Shown here piece by piece: positions 34,101 to 45,796 of a stretch of DNA of 64,000 nucleotides. Made by a program: the position numbers and the translations under genes. Numbering within the stretch: position 1 is the first letter of the stretch; each line of letters opens with the position of its first letter. Under the pieces are notes generated by a model that was not told the origin of the DNA, made no database searches, and worked only from the letters and a program-made list of their open reading frames with translations. The stretch is from Combretum micranthum (taxonomy: Eukaryota; Streptophyta; Magnoliopsida; Myrtales; Combretaceae): assembly GCA_024138025.1 (NCBI GenBank), contig JAMXBD010000819.1:310001-374000 (forward strand), given 5' to 3'.

Positions 34101-35733
34101 TGACATGTCTAGGTCAAACCCTTCGTTTGATTCCGGCATGTAAGCGCCGCTAGTTATATTTTATTTTGTTCATTTGTGTAATGATTTGTGCTTGATTTGT
34201 TGTACCATATTCTATACTATGACCAAAATTTATGCTGAATTTTTTCCTTTCACTATGCATTTCAAGTTTTTTTTTTTTTTTCCTTTTGTATGAATATTGT
34301 AGATATATTTATAATATTTTGAAATACGACTGACACATATCATATAAAGTTATGTTTCTGCATTTTTATTCAATAAGCTATTTAGGAATTACTAATTATT
34401 GATGGCGTTGAAAATTTGACAACATTACCTTGGTGTGTAATTGGGGAATGTGATAATGCATCGCATGCCCTTATTAACTAGTAAGGACGCATAACCTCGA
34501 TCCTTAATTCCCCAGTTGTTACAAGCATTGTTTTTTAATTATTTAAATGTTTCGGGTTAATTTCACTAATGATACTTAAAAAAATTTTATTTTAACAAAA
34601 ATAAACCTAAAAAGAATTTTTATATAAAAAAAAACCTAAACTTTTTAAATCTTTCACTTATGGTACCGAAGGACGGATTCCATCCATTTTTCCAGCCAAC
34701 TGTTGACGGGGTGAGCGGACATGATTAAATATTGTTTTCTCTATCCTACTTGGAAATTTTCTTATGTTTTGACTTTCTTCTCCCTCTCTCTCCCCTCTCC
34801 ATTCTTCTTCTTGAAAAAAAATACAATACGATGTGATATATGGTGATTTTAATTAGGTATAAATATAATATACAAAAGGCTGATTAAGTACAATAGATGT
34901 AAACTTTAACAAGTAAAGGTTCAATGATCAATAAACCATGAAAATTCATCTGGTAGTTTTGATATAATTCCTTCTACTATGATTTATTTTATTTGTTGGC
35001 AAATACTTAAAGTTCTTGATATTTGTTGAAAAAATATACCATGTCATATTTATTTGTTGACATGGCAATATAATCCACTTTTTTAACAAAAAACAAAAAA
35101 TGGATTCCTTAACAAAAATATAGTCTAAACTAAAATCATTGAACCTATTTTTTTTCATCTTTCTAAATGAAATGTATGTTTTTATTTTCTTTAAATTTTT
35201 TAAAATTTAAGATGTATGAACATTCTTAAACTTATAGATTTCCAACTGAGACTCCTCACATTATGTCTAAGTAGAAAAAAGAAATAAATGATAAATACTT
35301 ATTCGACAAGGCTAGAAAATAATGAAAAAAATTGAAATGAGAAAGATTATACTTTTGTCTCTCTTATTTGAAAGAAAAGATATAAATAAATTAATAAATA
35401 AGATAACGAGTCATTGTAAATATCACAGTAAAATCCAATAGTTGACCTTGTCATAATGTGAGTATACAATTAAATATCATAGATCAATTCCTAATCTTAT
35501 AACTTATAAAGAAGAAATCGAACTTTAAGGTTTAAAGTTGAACATTTATCTCTTAATAAAACTAATTATATTACAAATGCATTCCCCGTTGTCTTCAACT
35601 CCATCTATATGGAATTGGAATTTGTGGATACAAAGTAGTAACGTTGTTTCATAAAAAAAAATTTAAAACAATGAAAAGAAATTGGAAATATACATTTCAT
35701 TTACAAAGATAAAAAAAATAGGGTTCAGTTATT
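31180..35733. repeat. Copy 2 of the 4.5-kb repeat (no LTR inside)
   Basis: Collinear with 12610-19672 and lacking the 2,588-bp solo LTR. It is thus the empty-site version: TACGGATGTGTACTTG at about 31365-31380 has one GATGT. It includes the LTR-like part (31384-32980, minus strand) with TATA at 32355-32363. Its right end carries a long inverted repeat that copy 1 has lost or never had in full. Confidence 0.82.
35026..35178 (+). repeat. Left arm of an inverted repeat (foldback element)
   Basis: The arm TTGAAAAAATA ... CATGTCATATTTATTTGTTG ... AATCCACTTTTTTAAC ... AATGTATG is the reverse complement, with mismatches, of 35689-35812 joined to 39316-39350. Without the LTR that splits the right arm, the foldback element is about 0.8 kb with arms of about 155 bp. 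Confidence 0.75.
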
Positions 35734-35812
35734 TTTGTTTACAAATATGTTTTTTCTTAAAGATACATGTTTTGGATTTTGTTAAAAAGAAAAAAATGGA
35801 TTATATTGCCAC
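35689..35812 (-). repeat. Right arm of the inverted repeat, first part
   Basis: It pairs with the inner part of 35026-35178. The arm is cut at 35812 by LTR-2 and continues at 39316-39350 (CAACAAATAAATATGACATG). Confidence 0.75.
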
Positions 35813-38800
35813 TGTCACGCCTCGAAAGGTACCCTAAATGTGGTTGCCTGCTACATATAATATTAAGACTCAAGAATGACTGCTTCAGTCATGTGAAAGT
35901 CTTAGTATTACATATAAGGCGTCTAGCATGGTAATAGGAGATGCTTTTGGAAAACATAATCTAAGCAAGTAAAAATGAATATAAAGAATCCATAAATAAA
36001 ATATATTATATAATTAATAACCAAAGGTCTATTACATGATTTCTTAGGGGCATACCCCTGCTAAATCCCAAAGATCAAATTAGTCTTTACAACATTTGAA
36101 TTACATCAAAGATTTCAAAAGAATTCTAATCTAAATCTTCAAGTAGATTTCCTCCAAAAGCTTCAAAGGAATACTTACACGGATATGAGAAGACCTCGGG
36201 TACAAAAATAGGTGTTCCTAAGAATGCAAATACCTTAAAGGGCGTAAGCTTACGGGCTTAGTGAGTAAATCCCGAAAATTCATACGCGAAGTAAAATATC
36301 AACCAAGTTTATTAGTCAAGCAAATGGAATGCAACAAACACATGAGCATACAAGACATAAGACTTTTCAGGAATCATATGTTGAATGAATTACGCCCTTC
36401 ATTCGGGATTAGGTATTCAGGCCAATTACGGCCACGACTTTTAAAACACTTTTATAGATCTTATCGGCTCCTATACGTCATAAAAACTTGTAGTTAATAC
36501 AGGCTCCTACTAACCACCAATTTATGTAGTTCTTATCGGCTCCTATTTGCCACTTACATGATATATCGATTATGCCTACCACCACTATTATATACTTGTC
36601 CCACCAATTGTATAGTAGTGAATGCAATGTGACTTAACATATGAAGTGCATGCATAATTTCTTAATCATAGTCTAGTCGTTATGTTTAATTTCTTTCAAG
36701 TGAGCAACCAATTTCAAACACTTCAAAATAATAATATACATGCGACTTTATTACAAACAAATTATGTTTCGATATATTTAATATTCTTTCAACATATTAT
36801 CATACAACTTCCATTTGATTTTTGCCTAAATTATAATGCAACTAAGTTCACAAGCACAATCATAAGTATGAAAAATAATGGGGAGTAGACTCACTCAGCC
36901 ATAATGACACATTTCTTGTAATGGATGAGTCGTTCAGGATTTCCACTAATCATAATAATCTTCGGGATATGAACAATCCTCCTCGAGTCACCTAATCAAG
37001 AAGAATACCCAAAATGAGTATTTCTTTTTATTCTATGGTACTAATACGGAACTATATCATAAGATTGTTAAAATTCGTATAGAGAGAAATTCTAACTTAA
37101 AATGGCCATAACTTAGTCATTTAAACTCGGAATTGTGCATATAATATACCGTTTTCTACCTATTCGAAAAGATCTATCCAATTCTAAAATTATTTTCATC
37201 AAAATAAGTCGTTTGAGCTCGAAACAGTGGTGATCATATTCACCACGAATTTTACAAAACTTACTTTCTTCTTTTTATAAAAACTTGAATCAAAGAGATA
37301 CATATTATAATAGTTGTAAACCTTTGAAAAATATACATATTTGTTTACTCATGTTAAATGCATGAAATCAATGAAGTTGTCTCAACTAAATTTTGGTAAA
37401 AATAAAGTCTTCTAAAACTTTTGAAATTTTCCTCTTAGTTTGCTATAACTTTCTCAAGTCATTTTGAAAAAGGTATTTTCTTAATTCTATTTCCTTAAAT
37501 TTTGAAAGATGACTTCTATTTTCTAAATTCCTTATAGCTTCGTTTCTAATTCTTTTGAAAGTAATAATTCTATATTTTGAAGAAGTGGTTTACTATGTTG
37601 TTCATTAATTCTATTTTTATGAAAGGAAATTTCTTGGTGTTTGTCAAACTAGTCTTTTTGAATGATGAAAAGTGAAGTTTTAGTAAAAGTTTTTATTTAA
37701 ACAAGAATTTGAAATCTCTTAGTCTTAAAGAATTCTTTTCCAATAAATGTGTATTCATCTTTTCTTTAGTTTCTAACTTCTATTGTAAGCTCCACTAATT
37801 TCTTAGAAAAGATATACTAAGTTGGTTTCTTAAGTTTTCATAGAAAAATTGTTTCTTTCATAACAACATTTATTTTTGGAGAAGAACATCTATTTTAAGA
37901 AAATTTTTCTTCTTTATCTTTTTGAGACAAAATCACTATGTTCATGCATGATCATGAAATAGAATTATGAAAACATAGGAAAAACATAATGGTAATAAAA
38001 TAAGCAAGTAAAGAAAAATATATCAAGTATTGAAAACCTTAGCTTCATCAAGGTATCTGGACTAAGAATGGACTAGTCCCAAAAGAAAAATAAGAAAAGA
38101 AAGCAAAAATGTTGTTTTGACTTGATGAGGACAAGTCTAAGACTAGAGACTAATCTTAAAATAGCATGAAATAAATAAATTGCATTACTTAGAAGTAAAT
38201 AAATAACAATGAGCTTATATACTCTAAAGATTATATATTAGTACATAATTATATCTAGTTACATATATAAAGGATTAACATGAAATCAAAATATGAGCAA
38301 AAGTAACATAGAAATACATGAATATAATTTCATGAATAAGAATAATACATGAACATAGTATAGCTTCCATGACATTAAGTTTAGGAAACTCACACCATGG
38401 TCATGTAAGTTACATGACATGGTAAGAGGAATCTTAAAGAAAATTTCTTACCTAAAGTTTTGTAGAAGATGAAGAAGAAGGTTTTGTGAGGGAATTTTGA
38501 GAGAGTTTTGGGGATAGTAATTGTAAGGGGAAATGGAGAGAGTTTTAGGAGTGAAATTTGTGAGTAGAAGATGTGTGAATGAAGTGAAAGAGGAGGGAGT
38601 ATTTTATAGGAAAATATGGAGTGATTTTTGAGTGATTTAATCAAAGAAAAATTGAAATAAAATAGAGGAAAAGAGGGAGGGAGGGATTTGCGCCGGCCTA
38701 AGGGAGAAGAGGGAGAGTGAGATGCAATTTTTTGGATTTTTATGTATTAAAAGTAATAATTTGTAAAGTAGATATGATATAAAGTTATGGAAAATGTAAA

Positions 38801-39315
38801 AAATAAAGATGATAGGTTATGGTATTGTAAGAGTAGGTGTTAGAAAAAGTAGAGATAGATAAAGAGTATAGAATAGTAATAAATAGTGCAATGTAAAGTA
38901 GATGTGACTAATAAAATACCGGTAGTAAAAAAATACGTGTATGATTGCAATATCTGATATTTTTAATTACCGAAAAATTACAAAACTGATATTTTTGAAA
39001 TCATTGTATTAAATCGGTCCTATCGGTGTTATCAAAATATTTTTATTATTCCGGGCTCTGGAACACGATTTTCGAGAACTGATTCGTTTGAGTCCGAAGG
39101 ACACTGGATTTCGCAAACCTGATATTTTTATATAACCTAAAGCTATTATGAACTTTTATCACTAATTATTCCAACTTCGTTTTCTAGGGCTAAAGAAAAC
39201 GGGAATGCCGATAAAATCTAGGGTTTGTACTACTTTCGTTGACTTTTAAGGTTTCGTTTGACTTCTAATTCTAAGATCAAACTTAAAAATTAACCGAAAA
39301 TTTTAGGGGTTTACA
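35813..39315 (-). mobile_element. Solo LTR (LTR-2, 3.5 kb), family of LTR-1
   Basis: It begins TGTCACGCCTCG, ends GGGGTTTACA and aligns with 1-2951. On the minus strand a CTATAAAAT box (38601-38609) precedes a CT-rich leader. No internal coding region is present. The flanks (GCCAC left, ACCAA right) do not form a target duplication. They join smoothly into one inverted-repeat arm when the LTR is removed, so the borders are secure. Loss of the duplication may reflect recombination between different elements or later mutation. Confidence 0.85.
38601..38609 (-). promoter_or_regulatory. TATA box of LTR-2
   Basis: The minus strand reads CTATAAAAT, followed by a CT-rich leader. It corresponds to TATAAATAG at 2260-2268 in LTR-1. 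Confidence 0.6.
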
Positions 39316-39350
39316 ACCAACAAATAAATATGACATGACATTTTTTTCAA
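39316..39350 (-). repeat. Right arm of the inverted repeat, second part
   Basis: CAACAAATAAATATGACATG and the T/A-rich end pair with 35026-35065. Confidence 0.7.
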
Positions 39351-39374
39351 TTAATTTTCCCATACATATTTGGA

Positions 39375-39382
39375 CTCACAAC
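39375..39382 (+). repeat. 8-bp target-site duplication CTCACAAC, left
   Basis: Identical to 40046-40053. Confidence 0.92.
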
Positions 39383-40045
39383 TAGGAATGCAATCGGGAC
39401 GGGTTTGAGATGGGTATACTTAAACCGAACTCGATACCCAATAGGATTCCCAAAACCCGTCCCAAACCTATAGGTTTTTGTTCATGAACCAAAAACCGCT
39501 AAACAAACCCTATAGGGTACCTGAACCCAAAACCGATATAAAATTAGAATCATTATATAATAAAATATTTAAAAACGTTATTATAATTTTTTTTTCATAT
39601 TTTTCTATTTCCAATCCGTTCCACTTTATAGGCCAAGAAAAATACTTTTATTATTACTCATGCAATCCTTTTTATAAAATCCAACCATTTTCATGGAAGA
39701 AAATCATTGAATGAAATAGTACAGCAACGGGAGTGAGATGCTTAAATTTGAGGAGAGTGAGCCAAGATCAAACTGAAAGTGAAGACCATAGAGTATTAAT
39801 CTACTGTCTAATGGTTTTTTACTTTTTCTAAATGATTTTATAAAAGAAAAAAAATAGCTTCACAATTAATAGAGCACAGTTGTTTAATTTCAGAAACTAA
39901 TGCTAAACATAATATAATATATATTATATATTTATATATTTAAATGGTTTTATGCTTGTCCCAAAACCCATCCCAAACCCTATAGAATATTTATCGGGTT
40001 GGATGGGTCGGGTACCCTATAAAAACCTGCCCGCTTGCATCCTTA
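39383..40045. mobile_element. Non-autonomous hAT-type element, 663 bp
   Basis: The ends TAGGAATGCAATCGGG and (reverse complement of the right end) TAAGGATGCAAGCGGG form imperfect terminal inverted repeats. The element is flanked by perfect 8-bp copies of CTCACAAC. An 8-bp duplication and TAGG/GGATGC-like ends are hAT hallmarks. There is no transposase. The interior is AT-rich, with GGGTACC/GGGTTTGGG-type subterminal motifs in inverted orientation at both ends. Confidence 0.9.
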
Positions 40046-40053
40046 CTCACAAC
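40046..40053 (+). repeat. 8-bp target-site duplication CTCACAAC, right
   Basis: Identical to 39375-39382. Confidence 0.92.
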
Positions 40054-41163
40054 TACTAAGGCATAATTGTTGACTTTTTGAACATGTAAGGTTCTTATAA
40101 TTTTAGAACTTTTCAAGGAGTGTCCGTATAATTTACCCACTATACACTTAAGAGAAATCCTTTTATGCATTTTTCAAATAATTACAACTTTTAGACAATT
40201 CAATAAAAAACAGCACAACTCTTTGATCAAGTGAAAAATTATTGCCACACTTTAAAATATTCAATGCTTTTTAGATAATATATAATTTCACTGAAAATCA
40301 TCCAAAAGTCACATAGTATCTTATAATCATATATATTAATATTTATGATATGCTTTAAATAAAATAATTTATATTTGCCATGAACAATATTATTAACCAA
40401 AATCTACACATAGTTATGGCGTGATTTTTCGATTGATGATGTGCTAAACATTTAAGTCAATCTTGAGAAGACCGAACAAACATGTTATGTAATCTTTTTG
40501 ATTGTCACCAAGTTTTAGGGAAAGGCGAAGACGTTCTGTCTCAAGGGATAAGATTGTCGCCATAGAGGGAAAATGGTGTAGCAGACTAGACCTCAGAAAA
40601 ACAAAAATACAAAATAGAATTATATTAAATTAATTATCAAAATCCACCAAACTTGTCTTAAAAATACGAGTTAGATGCATAAAAAAAAATTATAATAACT
40701 TATATTATGAAGCTACAAGTCTCAATAGTAGCTCGCATTTAAGACATGCACAACACATTAAAATTAAAAAATGCGTGTCTTAGATGTGAGTTTGGTTGCC
40801 TATTTTTGTAATTAAGTTTATTATGCCCTATTTTAGTTATTAATTTCACAACAAAATCTATTTTGAAATAAGGTCATATTATACTGTTCATTCAACAATC
40901 AACAAATTTTTCGTAGAGCAGGAAACATTCTACTAGGTACACAAAATTCAAAGGCGGGTATCTAATACACATTCCGTGAAATTGCAGTTGTGTGCAAACT
41001 GCAAATATTTCCAATTGGCGAGATCAATCTCCATCCACACTTGAAGCTTTCATGCTAGAACCGCAACAAATGCAGATGGATAACTGAAGAACTTGCTCCA
41101 TGGAAAAATCGTGTTTTATGCAAGACAAAAGATATACAAGAAATTAGGAACAGAAGAACTAGA
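40054..41163 (-). other. 3' flank of PDV2 copy B
   Basis: AT-rich. The last 200 bp or so are likely the 3' UTR side of PDV2. No second gene or repeat partner was recognised. Confidence 0.5.
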
Positions 41164-41775
41164 TCAACCACAAACGTAGTTCACATTTGGGGTTGCAACA
41201 ACTGACCCGAATGGAACTTCAACTCTCTCTTTAACAATACAGCAAGCTCGCCTATCTTCTCCCGCAAGAACTTTTCCTGGAGGACACTGGATTTGTGATT
41301 TTATTGCAATACCAATTGATTGGAGAAGCATGTCTAGAAACTTGAATGGCACTAAACCTTCCTTCTGCTTTGGTCTAAATCTAGCCAAGCTCAACCCGGA
41401 CATCACGCCCACAACAACAACGGTTGCTTTGGCTACTAAGCCAAAAAAGTTTCTCATAGGGTTTTTGTGTGTGACTGCTCTTTGGGTCAGTTAAGTAATT
41501 CCTTCCTCCATTTGTATGCTCACCGGATAATACTCCGTTCTGTAAAGACTCCTGTAGTGATGATGACAGAAAGCCTTTTCCTAGTTGAAAATTGAGGACG
41601 GTCAGGGTGTGGTGGAAGCAAGAGATCATTATTATGCTCTAAAGCTTCCCCAACAAAAGCAGTGGCTTCCTGTATCACTTCCAATTCCTCCTCCTTGTAC
41701 TTCTTCAGCTTATCAAATTGCACCTTCCGACTGAATTCAATCTCCATATTTAAATTAGTGATTTTGTAGCATGTC

Positions 41776-44763
41776 CTGAAAGTTTGAACATAGAATGACA
41801 ACATTAAATGAAAATTTTAAATATGGAAGAGATTCTATAAGAAAATACAGCATTCCTCTTGTCCAGATATGTCACGGATCAAACAACATTTTTTCATATA
41901 TAGGATAAAAGCCTCAGAAATTGAACCAGACAACAACATGAGTAATGCCATCAACAATGGCATTTGGAAATAAAATTTCAATTTTAGCCTTATGGATTCA
42001 GTAACCTCAGCACTCACCATCTTACTACACCTAAGCAAACAGGGAAAATTGACTTGGCATTATCCTACTATAATCAATGCATACCAAGCTCTAATTGTCG
42101 CCAAAAGTGAGGCAAGCACTTGTTCCTATTGAAAGCTTCCTCAAGAAAAGGCTGATGGATTTCAGTCATAATGCATGACTTTGCTCATAACCTTCAACCT
42201 CAATTATGAACATTCTTATTGGATATTACATTAGATCTACTTGATCAACCACCACGTACTTAGTCATGTTATAACAGCTGTTCTATATGCAAGGAAATAA
42301 CTGGAGTAGAACCTGCATATTCCAGGGAAAATAGAAAGCAAACTGCTAAGTTTCAAAGATCCCCACAAGCTTCACTGCAAAGTTACCTGACGTATCATCA
42401 GGAAATGTCTAAGTAAAGGAAATCAGCGACTGTTATTATTTTATATTAGGGTATATTTCAAATTTGGCACCTGAATTTTGCAGTCACCATGGTCAACTAT
42501 GTCATGATTGGTGGCTGCAAATCACTGACTTCAGTAGGAAAGGGATCTAGGGTTTCATCCAATTTAACTTTATGGTATTTGGGCTTGAAACACAAGGTAT
42601 CCCTTGGCTTAGCCATGAGAATTTTTTTGGATACAAGAAAATTGCTGTTTGACCACCAAGGTCCTTTAGGAGGGCTTTTTACTGAAAAGCTTAAAATAGT
42701 TTTGATAAGTAGGGCTTAAAGAAAACAAGTATAAAGAAGATGACAATTAAAGCCAGCAATATATAATATGTTATGCATAAGGAGGGAAAAAAATTTAACA
42801 AAAGAAAAGAAAATGATATTGCATATTTTGAGATCTTTGCTGAAAAGTAAGTCCATCCACATTTTACTTTGGGATCACTCACTAAAACATACTTTCCTCT
42901 GCAAGCAAAATTTTCATAAATGGATTTCTCCATCACCTAAGGCAGGAAAGAAAACATCTTTGATTGATGTTCCACAGGAATTAATTTGAAGGGTTCCAGG
43001 CAACAAGTAAACATGTGGTACAGGGTTTAAATGGAAGCTCAAGCAAAAACATTTTGTCCCGAAATGCAATCTATTTGCTTCCCTAAAAACATGAGGCTGT
43101 AATAATCATGCAATTCCGTCGGCTTCCAACTAGCTATGCATATACAAAGAGCACTTATTATCCTACTCCCACACATAGGTGCAAATGTCTATCATTTTTC
43201 TTCCATTCCTCCAAGAAATTTTTATGAGCTATACATAATGTGCCACAAGTATTGAGGAAAATAAATATTTTAATTCCACTTTATTGTTCTTTATTGTTTT
43301 TTATGATAATGTCAAGATAGCATTATGATTAGGGATAATGTCACAAATGCAAATTGAATTTTGGTGAAACATGTAATTAAGTACCAAAAATTTAAACTTG
43401 ATTAATTTAGTACCTGAAAGAACTTAACGAAAGTACTGTTGGCATGTATGAAAAGTTTTCTGGGGTACTGAATTGATCAATTTCATAATTTAGATACTTA
43501 TATTTTGTCAAAGTTCAAATATCATTTATGATATTTACCTTTATAATTATTCGTACTTTGATGAAATATTTAGAAACATTTATTTTAGGAAAGTTAGTAT
43601 CAAGAGATTCATATAAATATACCATGATAAGATATAATGCAAGCCAGGAGAACTGAGTTTTTTACTTTTCTTTTAGTTTGATAGTTTAAGTGATTGAAGA
43701 GTTGTTCTCTTGTATGGCTATAAATCCTAATCACCATAGTTTCCACCAAAAAAGTTGGAACCTATACAAAGGATAAATTGTCATTACAAATGACTTCGTC
43801 ATTAATGACACTTAGACTAGATCCCAAACCTAGACTTTATGGCATTGCATCAGCATCAACTGAATAACTTCAGCATACATTATATCCCATCAATTTGATA
43901 GGCAACTTGTTACAAAACAAAGATCTAAAGTCCTTTTGGGAGAAAACCATACAAAAGTCTCGGTGCAATAGGTAAGGGATCAAAGAAATCCCTACCCTAA
44001 AACAATGCACTTCCTAAAGTATAAGAAAACAATTGAAAAGTCATCAATTCGGTACTCAAATGCAAGCACCAAAAAAGGGAAGCATCACATAAATGCTACA
44101 TATTATATCATGGCTCTCCAAACTTGCCACACATTACATAAATTGTTATGTTATCACAATTTTCAAAACCAAATATTTACTGTTCATATGCTATTGTAAC
44201 TTATGATACGTCAAACAGTGCCTCAGGACGCCAAGCTTAGTTGTCTTAGAAATAACTTCCAGATCACTGACTATATAAAAGACCACTGCATATGAATTCT
44301 TAGATTTATTTTTACAGTTTCTTAATAAGTGTTGAGAAGAGCCTTATTTCTTAGTTTACCTTCATCAGTTAGAAACAACTGGGGATGTTTAATTAAAAAT
44401 AGACTTAGAACTGAAACCAGCAAAATAAATTTGCAAATTTGTTAGATAATTGGCAATCAGTTAGTCTGGTAAATACTTAAAAAAAAAATGTAACAAGTAC
44501 AACTATGCAATATTGATTTTATATGGTCTCTTCATCATATCACCAATCGAACAACCCACAAAATCCTAGAATATGTGTGGACATATTGCAAGTCTACTAG
44601 CATAACTACTCTTTTCTCAGCCCCATAATGAGAAGGAACTACATTGTCATTTTTTTCCTCAAATGCCCTATTGTTGTGACATTTGGCAGAAAATAAAAGA
44701 TACAATTAATGTTTTTTTTTTTTTTTGTTTTGTGTGCATGCGTGTGTGTTTTGTTTTGTTGTT

Positions 44764-44805
<42 letters not shown>

Positions 44806-45544
44806 GGGGGTGGGGTGTTATGGGTTGGTTGGGATGGCCTGGGGCTTTAATGGAAGATTATCACTAGCCATGTAATATGCTATATCTGAGAGAAAGAAAT
44901 GAGAAGCAGCCAGGGATCAACTCTAGAATTTTTCACATGTGTCGCACATTATTCCTGCTATCTCTATGCCACAGATAGTTGTGTGATTGCATTTGCCAAG
45001 TTTTCAATCTTAACATCATTTTGTACGTTGCAGGGTGTTGTGATCACAATCTCAGGTTTCCCGGGAGTTCTATGCTTTTTTTTTTTTTATATACAACTTT
45101 TTGTTACTTGGTAAATTATTTATATATTTATTGAAAATCTGACATTTCACCCCAAAAAATGATGGTCTTTTTTAGCTAGTGCTAATTCTGGGTTTTGATA
45201 GCTCTAATAACAGGTTAGAGAGGCCGACCCACTTGGAGTTTTTGAAAGTGTATCCATACATGACTGATAGTTTAGAGATGAAATTGCAATCATCCCCAAA
45301 TTTCATAGTCTAAATTCCTACTTTCAAGCTACCCTAAAATTACTAAATTCAACTTGGCCAAATGTAATTAACACTAGCTTTTCACTGCATAATCCAAAAC
45401 AGAAGCATAAATTCAACCGAAGCATCTACACATTAGCACACTAACACTGTAACTCTACAACCCACATAAGGCACAATGTACGTTTATAACGTTACAAATG
45501 AAAGATCCAAAACGTAGCAAAAAAAGAAAAGTTGAGAAATTGAC
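41776..45544 (-). other. Intron 1 of PDV2 copy B
   Basis: The donor is TACAG/GTCAATT at the exon-1 end and the acceptor AACTTTCAG/GACATG at 41776. It contains no conserved coding block. A run of 39 G lies at 44766-44804. A sequence at 43330-43560 with TAATTTAGTACCTGAA-like text resembles a dispersed repeat. Confidence 0.7.
44766..44804 (+). repeat. Homopolymer of 39 G
   Basis: G39, then A, GGGGG and TGGGG. It lies in the PDV2 B intron, so the pre-mRNA would carry C39. Confidence 0.9.
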
Positions 45545-45614
45545 CTGTAAAGAAGAAAGCTGAGACCCGACTCCTTCGAGGCATCACAGATATTCAACAA
45601 CGGCTCTGTTTCAT

Positions 45615-45660
45615 CACCATCTTCTTCTTCTTCTTCTTCTTTTTCTTCTTCTTCCTCCAC
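45615..45660 (-). repeat. GAA/GAG-rich acidic tract in PDV2 exon 1
   Basis: A CTT/TTC triplet run on the plus strand encodes the Glu-rich tract of PDV2 copy B. It is a coding microsatellite and prone to length change. Confidence 0.75.
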
Positions 45661-45796
45661 TGATTCTTTCCGTTCTCCTTCATCTCCCTCTTCCTTAGGC
45701 TGCTTCTTGGGTGAAGCTGAGTTTTTGACACAGTTGCTGATTTTCAGTCTAATTCATTGCTGTAGCCAACACTAACCCTACTCCTCCTTCATCCAT

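Larger units (their letters stand above)
41164..45796 (-). pseudogene. PDV2: PDV2-type plastid division gene, copy B, frameshifted
   Basis: Exon 1 is 45545-45796 and exon 2 is 41164-41775, with a 3.77-kb GT-AG intron between. Exon 1 opens MDEGGVGLVLATAM, shifts frame and continues LKISNC, a PKKQPKEEGDEGE acidic tract and LLNICDASKES. Exon 2 carries EFSRKVQFDKLKKYKEEEL, AFVGEALEHNNDLLLPPHP, a hydrophobic segment (NFFGLVAKATVVVVGVMSG, about 41390-41450) and the C-terminal signature CPPGKVLAGEDRRACCIVKE...NYVCG. This is the PDV2 layout: cytosolic coiled coil, one membrane span, then a tail that faces the intermembrane space of the chloroplast envelope. In plants PDV2 recruits the dynamin ring to the division site. 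Frame breaks: exon 1 (about 45750-45760), exon 2 near 41585-41600 and near 41455-41462. Three independent shifts make it a pseudogene unless they are base-call errors. Confidence 0.87.

Noticed and set aside
38390..38644. 84-codon minus-strand frame in LTR-2
   Set aside because: Corresponds to the pyrimidine-rich LTR leader right after the TATA box; not kept in LTR-1.
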